A stretch of 64,000 nt of DNA, taken from the NCBI GenBank assembly GCA_023301795.1, contig JALZVU010000004.1:1-64000 (forward strand), in the 5' to 3' direction. This document shows, piece after piece, positions 18,322-26,950 of the stretch. The notes under the pieces are model-generated. The model made no database searches, was not told where the DNA came from, and saw only the letters and a program-made list of their open reading frames with translations. The DNA comes from Granulosicoccus sp. GTDB taxonomy: Bacteria; Pseudomonadota; Gammaproteobacteria; Granulosicoccales; Granulosicoccaceae. How positions within the stretch are numbered: the stretch's first letter is position 1; the number at the start of each line of letters is the position of its first letter. The position numbers and the translations under genes were made by a program.

Positions 18322-18975
18322 ATGCAATTCACTGAATCTGGACAAACGCTCGAGCTCAATATCCAACATGTCTACGTTGCAGGCTGGACAGGACGAAACA
18401 AAGAGGCGGTAGAGCACCACATTCAGGAGCTGGCTGTCATCGGTATCGCGCCTCCTTCCACCGTGCCGCTCTACTACCGGGTATCGAATGGACTGCTAAC
18501 GCAGTCGCAACAGGTTGAAGTGCTCGGTGAAGGCACCTCTGGAGAAGTGGAGCCTCTGTTACTTCAACAAGATGGCCAAGTGTGGATAGGTCTGGCCTCT
18601 GATCATACTGACCGTGAACTAGAAGCTCACTCTGTAGCGGCATCGAAGCAGGCTTGCGCAAAACCAGTATCACCAGAGCTGTGGACATACGCCTCAGTGG
18701 AGGATCACCTGGACGCGTTGACGCTACGCTGCACGATTAAAGAGAATGGCGAATGGGTGGTCTACCAGGAAGGTACGTTAGCCAATATTGCCCCATTAGC
18801 AACGCTGATGAGCGCTTCAGGGTTTGCTAATAATGCTGCAATGCTCTGTGGCACGCTGGCGGCGATAGGAGGTGTCCGTCCTGCACAGGAATACAAAATG
18901 GAATTAACGGATCCTGTATTAAACAGAACCATACAGTTGAAATACACTGTTGCCACACTGTCCATTGTTTCCTGA
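18322..18975 (+). CDS. DUF2848-family protein
   Basis: The 217-residue soluble protein begins 18 bases after dctM and is probably in the same operon. The pattern of an N-terminal beta region, the VPLYYRVSNGLLTQ segment, the GLASDHTDRELEA segment and a C-terminal FxGTLA-like element (here CGTLAAIGGVRPA) matches DUF2848, a family related in fold to fumarylacetoacetate hydrolases. D199-type metal residues cannot be confirmed by eye. Its placement after a TRAP system suggests it acts on the imported acid or a derivative, but no reaction is known to me. Confidence 0.75.
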   Translation: MQFTESGQTLELNIQHVYVAGWTGRNKEAVEHHIQELAVIGIAPPSTVPLYYRVSNGLLTQSQQVEVLGEGTSGEVEPLLLQQDGQVWIGLASDHTDRELEAHSVAASKQACAKPVSPELWTYASVEDHLDALTLRCTIKENGEWVVYQEGTLANIAPLATLMSASGFANNAAMLCGTLAAIGGVRPAQEYKMELTDPVLNRTIQLKYTVATLSIVS

Positions 18976-19032
18976 TGTTGGCTGTTTGATAATGTAGTAA
19001 CGCAAACGTAAAAGGCCAGTAGCCATCAGACC

Positions 19033-20043
19033 ATGAGTGTGCTGTATACCGAACACTACCTGCAGCAGTTGCAAATGCTCGTAGTGGACTCGCTCGAGCA
19101 ATGGAGCCTGTCGTCCAATTCCAGCGTGGAACTACTGACAGTTTCAGAAAATGCAACGTTCAAGGTCACCGATAACGCTTCAGCCCAACAACATGTGGTG
19201 CGTATTCATCGGCCTGACTATCACACAGTGCGTGAGATTCATTCAGAATTGCAGTGGATAACTGATTTAAAAGCCCACGATACTGTCATCACGCCCAAGC
19301 CTGTGAAAACGGTGGATGCAGAGCTTGTGTTGTCAGTAACGAGTGGCAATATCACGAACTACCTGGTTGCATTTGAGTTTATGCCGGGCAACGAGCCCTC
19401 GGTACACGAACCGCTAACAACACACTTTCAACAGCTAGGTGGAATCGCCGCCAGACTGCACCAACATGCTGCCCGATGGACACGCCCTGCCTCGTTTTCC
19501 CGCAGAACCTGGAACTTTGACACCACCATTGGCGCCACCCCACACTGGGGAAGCTGGCGCAGATGCTCTGGGCTAAGTGCAGACCAAATCCAAGTGCTCT
19601 CCCGCACCGTCGATGTCATAGAAACACAACTCGAACACTACGGCACCTCAGCTGATCGCTTTGGATTGATACACGCCGACTTACGACTTGCAAACTTGCT
19701 GGTCGACAAAAACAAGCTGACGGTTATCGACTTTGACGATTGCGGATTTGGCTGGTACACCTATGATTTTGCTGCCGCCATCAGCTTCATGGAAGAGGAC
19801 GAACAGGTTCCCCAGTTGCTTGCAGCCTGGCTGCGCGGTTACCGGGAAATCGCACACCTGCATCCTGAAGACGAAGCCGTGATACCAACCTTCATCATGC
19901 TGCGCAGACTCATGCTCACAGCATGGCTTGCCACACACTCCGAAACACCCACCGCCAGACAATCAGGTGATAACTTCATGGATGGCACCGTACGCATGGC
20001 AACGCGAATGTTGCGCAGCGGTTCGCCTTTGGACATTCACTAA
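19033..20043 (+). CDS. APH-family small-molecule kinase (homoserine kinase II/choline kinase-like)
   Basis: The 336-residue protein has the protein-kinase-like phosphotransferase core: Brenner motif LIHADLRLANLL (H214, D216, N221) and metal-binding DFDD at 233-236, followed by GFGWYTYDFA. Such SrkA/YihE or homoserine kinase II-like enzymes phosphorylate hydroxyl groups of small molecules or proteins. It follows the DUF2848 gene by 57 bases and is convergent with ridA, overlapping it by 4 bases. The substrate cannot be deduced; aminoglycoside resistance is not implied. Confidence 0.82.
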   Translation: MSVLYTEHYLQQLQMLVVDSLEQWSLSSNSSVELLTVSENATFKVTDNASAQQHVVRIHRPDYHTVREIHSELQWITDLKAHDTVITPKPVKTVDAELVLSVTSGNITNYLVAFEFMPGNEPSVHEPLTTHFQQLGGIAARLHQHAARWTRPASFSRRTWNFDTTIGATPHWGSWRRCSGLSADQIQVLSRTVDVIETQLEHYGTSADRFGLIHADLRLANLLVDKNKLTVIDFDDCGFGWYTYDFAAAISFMEEDEQVPQLLAAWLRGYREIAHLHPEDEAVIPTFIMLRRLMLTAWLATHSETPTARQSGDNFMDGTVRMATRMLRSGSPLDIH

Positions 20044-20387
20044 TCAGCTAAAGCAGCAGTAACGATAACCTCGACCTTTAAAATCTCTCGAGCAAGCTTG
20101 GCTTCACCGCAGGCTCTGGCCGGTGCATGCCCAGTGGGAACCCATTCATTCCAGATAGTATTAAAGTCTGCAAAGTAAGACATGTCAGACAGCCAGACCG
20201 TGGCCTGTAAAATATGCTCACGCGATGATCCTGCCAGCGCCAACGCCGCATCAACGCGCCCAAGACAATCGTGTGTCTGTTCAGCGATTGATTCTCCGTC
20301 GCCCACCTGCCCGCTCAGATATACAATACCGTTGTGCTTGACAATCTTGCTGCTGCGCTCGTTCGTACCGATTCGTTCAATAGCCAT
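20040..20387 (-). CDS. RidA-family enamine/imine deaminase
   Basis: The 115-residue protein has the RidA trimer fold pattern, with R91 (in APARACGE) and E106 (in LKVEVIV) 15 residues apart, matching the Arg-Glu pair of the active site in E. coli RidA. It would hydrolyse reactive 2-aminoacrylate-type enamines released by PLP enzymes. The length is a little short of the usual 128. It is monocistronic and convergent with the kinase gene. Confidence 0.88.
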   Translation of the reverse strand: MAIERIGTNERSSKIVKHNGIVYLSGQVGDGESIAEQTHDCLGRVDAALALAGSSREHILQATVWLSDMSYFADFNTIWNEWVPTGHAPARACGEAKLAREILKVEVIVTAALAD

Positions 20388-20453
20388 CGTCTTGATTCCG
20401 TGTGCTTATGGGAGATAGTCTGGCAAGATTCTAACGCAGATACACGGTATTAA

Positions 20454-21677
20454 CTAAAACTGATAGCTGAAACTTGTCTGTACTATCACGGCCTCGTTAG
20501 TATCGAACACGGCAGTCGAGAACTCTTGCTGAAGATAAGCTATGCGAAAACGAATCTTGGCATTTGAGGTCAATGACTTTCCATACTTGGCACCGACGGT
20601 AAAACTGCTCATCTCGTCCAACCGATAGTCTGCACTGACAAAACCGTCCTCGGGCAAAATCACCTGCAAGCGATCATCAACATCAAGCTTGCGCTGATAA
20701 AAATCAGCCGAACTTTGTTGGTAGAAACGCACATGAGGCTCGATGAACTGTTTGCGCGTTAGCTGATGGCGATATCGAGCCTCAAGTGTGTTGGACTTAA
20801 TACCCCAGTCATCACTGTAGAGCCGATAACCGACATGCACAGAGTGCCTCGTGTCGTTTATCTGGTGTACCACCTTGGCGTAAGCACTGGCACGTTGTCT
20901 GGATTCAGGGCGGCTCTCGGTAAATGTTTGCAGTACACGATCATTCTGATCAGCGGCACTGATAACCTTATAGGGATCGGTATGATAACCCTGCGATTGA
21001 CTAAGCGAGAATGTCAATTGAGCTAAAGTATTTTTATTGACGACTTGCGTAAGCCCTAGTGCAATGTCGGTCGTATTGCGCTCCCCTTCAGTGAAGTCGC
21101 GAGGGACTTCGGTATTACTCAGTGGCGCAGGCGTACTGTCGGCAAAGCTTCGGGAGATGGTATCGAATGTTGTTGCAAAGCCTAAGTCAATCGCGGTGTT
21201 CTTTGTAGCACTTTCGCGTTTTATTCCAACCGATCCGCCGAACGACTCATAATCAGATTCCGTTGAATACACGGCTCCATAACTTAATGTATGACGACGG
21301 CTAAGTACCCTGTCCTGACTCGCTCCAACCTGGGTTCTTACGTCTGCAAACGTTGTGAGCGCAGGATCGCCTTGGCCCGCAGCCGACGTCCCCGTGTCTC
21401 CGGAAGCCCCCGTAAAAGTGACTGAACCAGCACTACCTCTTATTGCACCCGTTGGGGATGCACCTGACATCGTGTCGTACACCAACTGCACCACAGTCGT
21501 GTTTTCATCATTAAGGCGGGTCAGGTCCCAAATTGCTTTAGAGACGCTGACACGCTCATCAGATTCGTTATAGGACAGATACGATACGTCCGTGCTCCAC
21601 TCGCTTTGTGCGGCGGTATTACCGGCCGAAACCAAGGCTAATGCTGCTAGCGCTAGCTTGTTTTTCAGCTCGCTCAT
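20454..21677 (-). CDS. DUF3570 outer-membrane-type protein
   Basis: From ATG 21677 the protein has about 407 residues with a signal peptide (MSELKNKLALAALALVSA, cleavage near AAQS). Thereafter it shows alternating beta-strand segments and ends with SFSYQF, the terminal aromatic residue expected of outer-membrane barrels. The early VSYLSYNESDERVSV and VYDTMSGASPTG segments fit DUF3570. Translation starts one base after the DUF4266 stop, so the two are coupled. In many genomes this pair accompanies a thioredoxin and an ApbE-like flavin transferase; neither is next to it here. The function is unknown. Confidence 0.8.
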   Translation of the reverse strand: MSELKNKLALAALALVSAGNTAAQSEWSTDVSYLSYNESDERVSVSKAIWDLTRLNDENTTVVQLVYDTMSGASPTGAIRGSAGSVTFTGASGDTGTSAAGQGDPALTTFADVRTQVGASQDRVLSRRHTLSYGAVYSTESDYESFGGSVGIKRESATKNTAIDLGFATTFDTISRSFADSTPAPLSNTEVPRDFTEGERNTTDIALGLTQVVNKNTLAQLTFSLSQSQGYHTDPYKVISAADQNDRVLQTFTESRPESRQRASAYAKVVHQINDTRHSVHVGYRLYSDDWGIKSNTLEARYRHQLTRKQFIEPHVRFYQQSSADFYQRKLDVDDRLQVILPEDGFVSADYRLDEMSSFTVGAKYGKSLTSNAKIRFRIAYLQQEFSTAVFDTNEAVIVQTSFSYQF

Positions 21678-21678
21678 C

Positions 21679-21915
21679 TCAATTGCAGCCGCAGCCCCCT
21701 CCACGGACTCCACCACCGCCGGTCGAGGCTTCTCGGGAAAAATAGATGTGTTCATCGACGCTCAGATCCATAGAGTCAAGCACGGGCTGCATGCCGTCCT
21801 GCGCCAAGGCTCCACGCTCCCAGGCCTTTACCTCCTCAAAGGCCAGGGAACCCGCTACCGAGGCGCATCCGCTTACCAGCACTGCCACACACAACACCGC
21901 AATGGCAGAACCCAT
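21679..21915 (-). CDS. DUF4266 small lipoprotein
   Basis: Starting from MGSAIAVL (21915) this is a 78-residue lipoprotein with lipobox LVSGC near residue 17. It has a conserved WERG segment and a Gly/Cys-rich tail ending GGGCGCN, the hallmark of DUF4266. The longer frame to 22017 adds a leader without signal character. It immediately precedes the DUF3570 gene. The Cys-Gly tail could bind metal, which is an idea only. Confidence 0.78.
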   Translation of the reverse strand: MGSAIAVLCVAVLVSGCASVAGSLAFEEVKAWERGALAQDGMQPVLDSMDLSVDEHIYFSREASTGGGGVRGGGCGCN

Positions 21916-22162
21916 CCCGCGTAGCGAGCGCTTTGTGATTCCAGCACCTGGGCACTCGGGCAAACACTGCGGACGAATCCTTGTCACAGCACAGTCCTTG
22001 GATTCACTCGTCCACACGTTTCAGCACCCCTCGACATCTGCTCTATTTCGCAGTTATATCCTTATGTCGACCACGTGCAGACTATGTTTCACGCATTACG
22101 GACGAAACGCTTCAGGTATTGCCGATCTGTGAGCAAAATCTCATCGAATGCCGTCGATAGCG

Positions 22163-24079
22163 TCAGACCACCTTGCACCCACTGGATGCCGGAATATCCA
22201 TAGCTGGGCTTCGATCAAAAAATCCGCTGGGCTTGAGCGTAAAACTGATATTAGCCACAGGCATTACCGGCCAATCCTCAAGACTCGGTAAATGGTTATG
22301 TCCCATTACGTACCACAGTACAACGTCAGTGTTTTCGATAGGACGGTTGGCTTTGGTCCACTCAGGCAGGCCCGCACCGCCAGCATGCTGGTTCGGATAT
22401 TTACCTGCTGGCCAGTACTCGTCTGGGTCATACGGTGTCACCCAAAGGTGGTTCCACATGTAGCCTGCGCGTGCACGAATTGATGAGTCTTCGGTGGCGA
22501 ACGGCAATATGTTCTCACCTGCAATAAGCTTGTAACTTGTGGCAGCACCGGTTGCATTCTTACGCTCGCTGCTTTGTATTTTCCAGAATCGCCCAGTCAT
22601 TGGATCGATGCGACGCTGAGCTTCCTGCTCGGTTTTCAGCACAGTCTGCTCTGCATAGAATGCATTACCCCAAGGGTTTTCATCCGCTGGAGCTTGGCGC
22701 GTATTCACTTCCACCACACTGTTGGATGTGCCATCAACCTGCATGTCCAGACGAGTGCAGAAGAAATGCTGATGATTTGGTCCATAGATGTTGGGACCTA
22801 ACACTGTGCCGTATTTGGTTTTGTCACCGTCAAACAGTCCACCTGTAGTCAAGATGCCTGTGAGCTTGATTTCGTTTTCGATACGGCCGTCTTGATAGAA
22901 ATACCAATAGATACCATATTCGTAATTGCCCACCGTACAAATAAAACTCACCACCAGACGACGCAGTCGTCGCACTTCAACATCCTCAGTGCGAAAGTTG
23001 GTGTGTTTCCATGAGATACCCGTATCTTCCTCATGAATGCAAATGGCTTGAGGTAGTGGAATAACCTCGCCTGCCGCATCACAAATGTGGGCGTCCATGT
23101 AGTAGATCTCGCCCAGACAATCGCACCCGAGTTTTAATGAGTTAGCCAGCATCCCCAGACCATATTCACCCACATCAAACGCATTCTTGCGTGCTTGGGT
23201 GTTTGACGGATCGCCGTAGGGTACTGTCATCTCGGCAAGCGAAGCACGGTAGAGTACCGGGCGCACCTCGCCATCGTCGGTGTAGTTTACTGTATTTATA
23301 ACCAGACCTTCTCTGGTCGTCCAGCCAACACGTAGATCCCACTTTTGCCAGGCGATATGGTCGCCCGTTACTGTGAAGCTAGGGCCTTCGGGTTGGACAA
23401 TTTCTATCGGCTTGACCCCGGATCGCACATTATCAACAAATTTTCTTGACCAGTCCGATGACTCAGCAGGCACTGGATATACTCGCTCGTCATCAATGCG
23501 CAGCACTTTCTGAGTTGCCAGATCAACAATAACCGATAGACCATCAATTGGCCGGGCGTATTGATTATCGCCAGGTTTGTCATGTACCCAGACCAGACCG
23601 CGCACGATTCGATTATTAATCTCTAGCGGATCGTTATAATGGCCTGCTGACCAAGGGTCGACAGTGATCAAATCCATGTCAGTAATGCCGCGCTTGGCCA
23701 TCGCAGCTTGAAACCCGGCATCGTTACGGATAGCAGCTTCAGACTCAAAGAATTCATCGAGAATAATGGAGGGTTGTACCCCCACTATTCGATCCCATTG
23801 AGTCACGGCCGATGTATTCAGAGAGGCTGTCACCTCAACGGTCGATCCATCGGCCAGATCCAGCAGCACCATGTCCACCGCGCGCTCGAAAGGCGTACCC
23901 GCTTGGTATCCGATCACACTGGATTTCAGTGGCGTATGCAGGTTTACGCTGCCAAAACGCATCTTAGCTGTAAATCGGGAATCTGCCTTGACAATAGCCA
24001 CACCGGCCGCCGATTCAGCTTCACTCAGGCGCTCTAGAGGATGTGTGGCCGAGGTTAAACCAGCCTGCAAATCAGTCAT
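22163..24079 (-). CDS. Copper-containing primary amine oxidase
   Basis: The 638-residue enzyme has the topaquinone motif NYEY (N385-Y388), where Y386 would become the TPQ cofactor. It also has copper ligands H436 and H438 (HQHFF), a third histidine near the C-terminus, and a probable catalytic base D302 (FDVGEYGLG). ATG 24079 is chosen because GGAG lies 10 bases upstream; the longer GTG/ATG form adds 11 residues. It oxidises primary amines to aldehyde, ammonia and hydrogen peroxide. No signal peptide is evident, so a cytoplasmic location, as in Arthrobacter-type enzymes, is likely. The substrate (tyramine, phenethylamine or similar) is not determined. Confidence 0.92.
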   Translation of the reverse strand: MTDLQAGLTSATHPLERLSEAESAAGVAIVKADSRFTAKMRFGSVNLHTPLKSSVIGYQAGTPFERAVDMVLLDLADGSTVEVTASLNTSAVTQWDRIVGVQPSIILDEFFESEAAIRNDAGFQAAMAKRGITDMDLITVDPWSAGHYNDPLEINNRIVRGLVWVHDKPGDNQYARPIDGLSVIVDLATQKVLRIDDERVYPVPAESSDWSRKFVDNVRSGVKPIEIVQPEGPSFTVTGDHIAWQKWDLRVGWTTREGLVINTVNYTDDGEVRPVLYRASLAEMTVPYGDPSNTQARKNAFDVGEYGLGMLANSLKLGCDCLGEIYYMDAHICDAAGEVIPLPQAICIHEEDTGISWKHTNFRTEDVEVRRLRRLVVSFICTVGNYEYGIYWYFYQDGRIENEIKLTGILTTGGLFDGDKTKYGTVLGPNIYGPNHQHFFCTRLDMQVDGTSNSVVEVNTRQAPADENPWGNAFYAEQTVLKTEQEAQRRIDPMTGRFWKIQSSERKNATGAATSYKLIAGENILPFATEDSSIRARAGYMWNHLWVTPYDPDEYWPAGKYPNQHAGGAGLPEWTKANRPIENTDVVLWYVMGHNHLPSLEDWPVMPVANISFTLKPSGFFDRSPAMDIPASSGCKVV

Positions 24080-24242
24080 GTGATATACGCTCCAGTAGGT
24101 GTCTGGATACACTATACACGTCCGCTACAGCAGAGCTCCTACGGCTATGGCTAGGCTTGCTGGAGCATGGAACACCGCACCGATTTACGAAGATGTCAGC
24201 AGTTGCCCCCGGCACTGCCACAACGCTTATCGAGGGGTGGGC

Positions 24243-25367
24243 CTAATCAAAGAATCGTGTTACTGACACGGCATAACGGAACACTCCCTTGCCACTGAAA
24301 CGCTCGTGCGTTAGCGTGGTATACAGAAACGGGATATCGTCTAGAAATGCTGCGCGTTCAAATCTGACACGCGCATCCAGTTGCCAGTGTGTCAGTAGCT
24401 TTACCGCTGCACCTGCGAATGCGCTTTGACTTCTGGTTACGGGCGTGCCTCCCCCATCGCGGATCCGATCATCAATCTTTGAGCGAAAATACTGCCGCAA
24501 AGACACACCACCGTCTAGCGTCCATATACCTTTACGCCATAGCATCGAAATTTTGGGTCCAAGAAAATAATCGCGATAGGTAATGTCGTTGTCGACTGAA
24601 AACCCCAACTCTTCATCTACCGCTTCATCGGATGGGAAAACCCGGCTGAAGCTGAGCACATTATCGCAGCTCCCTAGCTGATTAATCGAGCCACCATTGC
24701 CCGAGGCACTAAATGCGTACTCGCAGTTATCGTTGGAACGCCCAACACCGACCACTCTCTTTTGACGCGTTTGTGACAAACCGCCACTGAGTTCTACATT
24801 CACCAGTAAATGGGGGCTGAGTGCCATCCCCAGATCTGCGTGCAGTGTAAGCCTTGTATCACGTGGCTCTTTGAGACGCACCTCAGTGACCAACTGATCA
24901 GCAATGGCTGTGTACGAATTTTTATAGATCTCTGTGGCACGATTAACGCGAGCGTTAAGGCCAACGTTTAACGAAAACCGAGAATCCAGAGATCGAGTGT
25001 CCACTGTGCGGTTAACCCCCAGACTAAACTCGTCGATAACAAATGAGTCGCGAAGGGAGGTAAGCGTACGTTCAGTGATGCCCAGCTGATAGCGTGTCTG
25101 CTTGTCACTAACATAGGATAGCGCCACACCTTGAGCCTGAAATCTGGGGCGGCTCTGCGGATCCGCCAACTCACCGTCTCCGATATTGGGAGAGTAAGCT
25201 ACCGAGTTATTGACCGTTTCATACTGTGCAGAAACAGCAAAGCCCGGGATAATCATATCCACGGGCGATGCTTGTGAACTTCCGCTAACAAGGAGGTTTC
25301 CAAGCAAGGTCATAAAGCAAAGCGCATTGGTAGCACTCGCTTTGTAAATCACCTCACCCGGAAACAA
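24243..25367 (-). CDS. Probable outer-membrane beta-barrel protein, unrecognised family
   Basis: The 374-residue protein has a hydrophobic leader (about residues 10-32, cleavage near SQASP). Many amphipathic beta segments follow (for example YQLGITERTLTSLRDSF and LLVNVELSGGLSQ), and it ends VSVTRFFD. The residue pattern is of a barrel with long polar loops. It follows the lipoprotein gene by 20 bases and may be co-transcribed with it. I do not recognise the family and assign no transport role. Confidence 0.6.
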   Translation of the reverse strand: MFPGEVIYKASATNALCFMTLLGNLLVSGSSQASPVDMIIPGFAVSAQYETVNNSVAYSPNIGDGELADPQSRPRFQAQGVALSYVSDKQTRYQLGITERTLTSLRDSFVIDEFSLGVNRTVDTRSLDSRFSLNVGLNARVNRATEIYKNSYTAIADQLVTEVRLKEPRDTRLTLHADLGMALSPHLLVNVELSGGLSQTRQKRVVGVGRSNDNCEYAFSASGNGGSINQLGSCDNVLSFSRVFPSDEAVDEELGFSVDNDITYRDYFLGPKISMLWRKGIWTLDGGVSLRQYFRSKIDDRIRDGGGTPVTRSQSAFAGAAVKLLTHWQLDARVRFERAAFLDDIPFLYTTLTHERFSGKGVFRYAVSVTRFFD

Positions 25368-25387
25368 CTCCTCGTCCTGCCTTACGG

Positions 25388-26842
25388 CTATCGTCTAACT
25401 GAGATGTACCCTTTGAAACCATTTCCAGTAACAGAATCAGCACCCGAGTCAATAGTGAACTCTTCAGATGAGGTAGCAGCAGCCGTTCCTTCCTGCTCGT
25501 TCACACGCAGACCGTCAATCACCAATGTTACTGAGTAGTCACCGTCTGTCTCAAGAAGATCTGTAAAGCCAAGGTTGGCAAGTTGTCCGTTGATTTTCGA
25601 CAGATCGATCGTCAATGCCACACCGTCGCTGCGGAAAGTCTCACCATCAGTCTGAACAGTAGCGTTAGTGACAGTACCTGTACGGTCTGTTCCCACAAGC
25701 GCGAATGTAGCGTTCTGAGAAGAAAACGAAATACTCAGACTGTTTGAATCTCCTCGATTAGCATTCACTACAATATCTTCACTGATAAAGCTGATAGATC
25801 GGGAATCGCCAGCGTTAACAGACTCAACTTCGAAACCCACGGTGACACGCGTGTTATTGATATTCTGGTTAAAGCGAAATACGTTGCTGTTGTAGTTGAT
25901 ACGCGTCAAGCCGGAAGACAACTGGGCGATGTACAGGCCATCTGTTTCAGTTGAATTTTCAAAGTCAGCGATGTCCAGCTCTTGCACTACGCCGCTATCC
26001 TCGTTGAACACACTGATTGAAGAGTTGTCACGATCGATGGTAACCGGCGCTTGCGCAATGATTGCAGCTTTTGATTCTTCAGCCACACGGTCTGGTGAGG
26101 CTGCATTCTCGATTGCTGTGTTGGCACTTGTTACGTTTGCTGTTACCTGATCCAGGTCAGCAGTTGCTACAGCTAATGAAGGGCTGCTAATAGCCAATTC
26201 ATTATTTACAGCCGCCAGCAAAACGCCCACATCAGTTGTAAGGTTCAACGGTCTGTTAGCCTGAGCAGCGGTATTGACAACTGCCGCAACGGCAGCCACA
26301 GCAGCTGAATAGTCATTAACACCTGGCGCAAAAGCTGTCAGTATCTGGTGCACCTGCGCGTTGAGTTTTGCAGTAGCCAGGTTAGTAACAGGGTTTTGAG
26401 ACAGATCACGCGCGGATACGCCAAATGTTGCAGCAACACTTTCCAGAGCGGCAGTATAGTTTGCAGCTTGGAAAGTGCCATCAGCCGACTCTTGTCTGGC
26501 GATCGCCACAGAAATAGTTGACATTGGCGTGACAAAAGGCTGAGTGGCAGGAGCTTCAAGAACACCAGTGAATGGTACGTCACTGGTTGTTTCCAACTCA
26601 TCAGTACCGACATCGTAGCCACCACTAATAGAGCTCAATACAGTACCTGCAGGGCAGTCAAATCGACCAGCCGCCTGAGTTTCGCCATTTTCCATGCCAT
26701 CGCAGAGCACATCCGCGCCAGCAATATAGCCATCCACTGCTTGTGCAGAAAGGAGACGGCTGGAAGAACTACCGCCACAGGCGGCCAGTGAGAGCACTAC
26801 AGCTGCTGTTGCTGTCAGCTTGAGGGGGAGTTGATAGGTCAT
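25388..26842 (-). CDS. Surface or periplasmic lipoprotein, unrecognised family
   Basis: The 484-residue protein has a lipoprotein signal with lipobox LAAC at residues 19-22, followed by a Ser-rich linker. It then has AVDGYIAGADVLCDG, a repeat-like segment of the kind seen at the start of many secreted multi-domain lipoproteins, and a TPMSTI element. The remainder is rich in Ala, Thr, Asn and Asp, with a beta-rich C-terminal part. Two cysteines near residues 47 and 63 may form a disulfide. It sits between a barrel protein and an esterase, all on the minus strand. No function is proposed. Confidence 0.65.
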   Translation of the reverse strand: MTYQLPLKLTATAAVVLSLAACGGSSSSRLLSAQAVDGYIAGADVLCDGMENGETQAAGRFDCPAGTVLSSISGGYDVGTDELETTSDVPFTGVLEAPATQPFVTPMSTISVAIARQESADGTFQAANYTAALESVAATFGVSARDLSQNPVTNLATAKLNAQVHQILTAFAPGVNDYSAAVAAVAAVVNTAAQANRPLNLTTDVGVLLAAVNNELAISSPSLAVATADLDQVTANVTSANTAIENAASPDRVAEESKAAIIAQAPVTIDRDNSSISVFNEDSGVVQELDIADFENSTETDGLYIAQLSSGLTRINYNSNVFRFNQNINNTRVTVGFEVESVNAGDSRSISFISEDIVVNANRGDSNSLSISFSSQNATFALVGTDRTGTVTNATVQTDGETFRSDGVALTIDLSKINGQLANLGFTDLLETDGDYSVTLVIDGLRVNEQEGTAAATSSEEFTIDSGADSVTGNGFKGYISVRR

Positions 26843-26950
26843 AGCTTGTATTGTTTTGAAAGGTAGGAAAAGAATCCATACAATCGCAACAATCAGTCCA
26901 GAAATGAATCACCTTACCTACTGACCTAAAGAATCCTGACGCCTGCGCAG

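Noticed and set aside
24389..24583. Small frame inside the barrel protein
   Set aside because: Shadow in an alternative frame.
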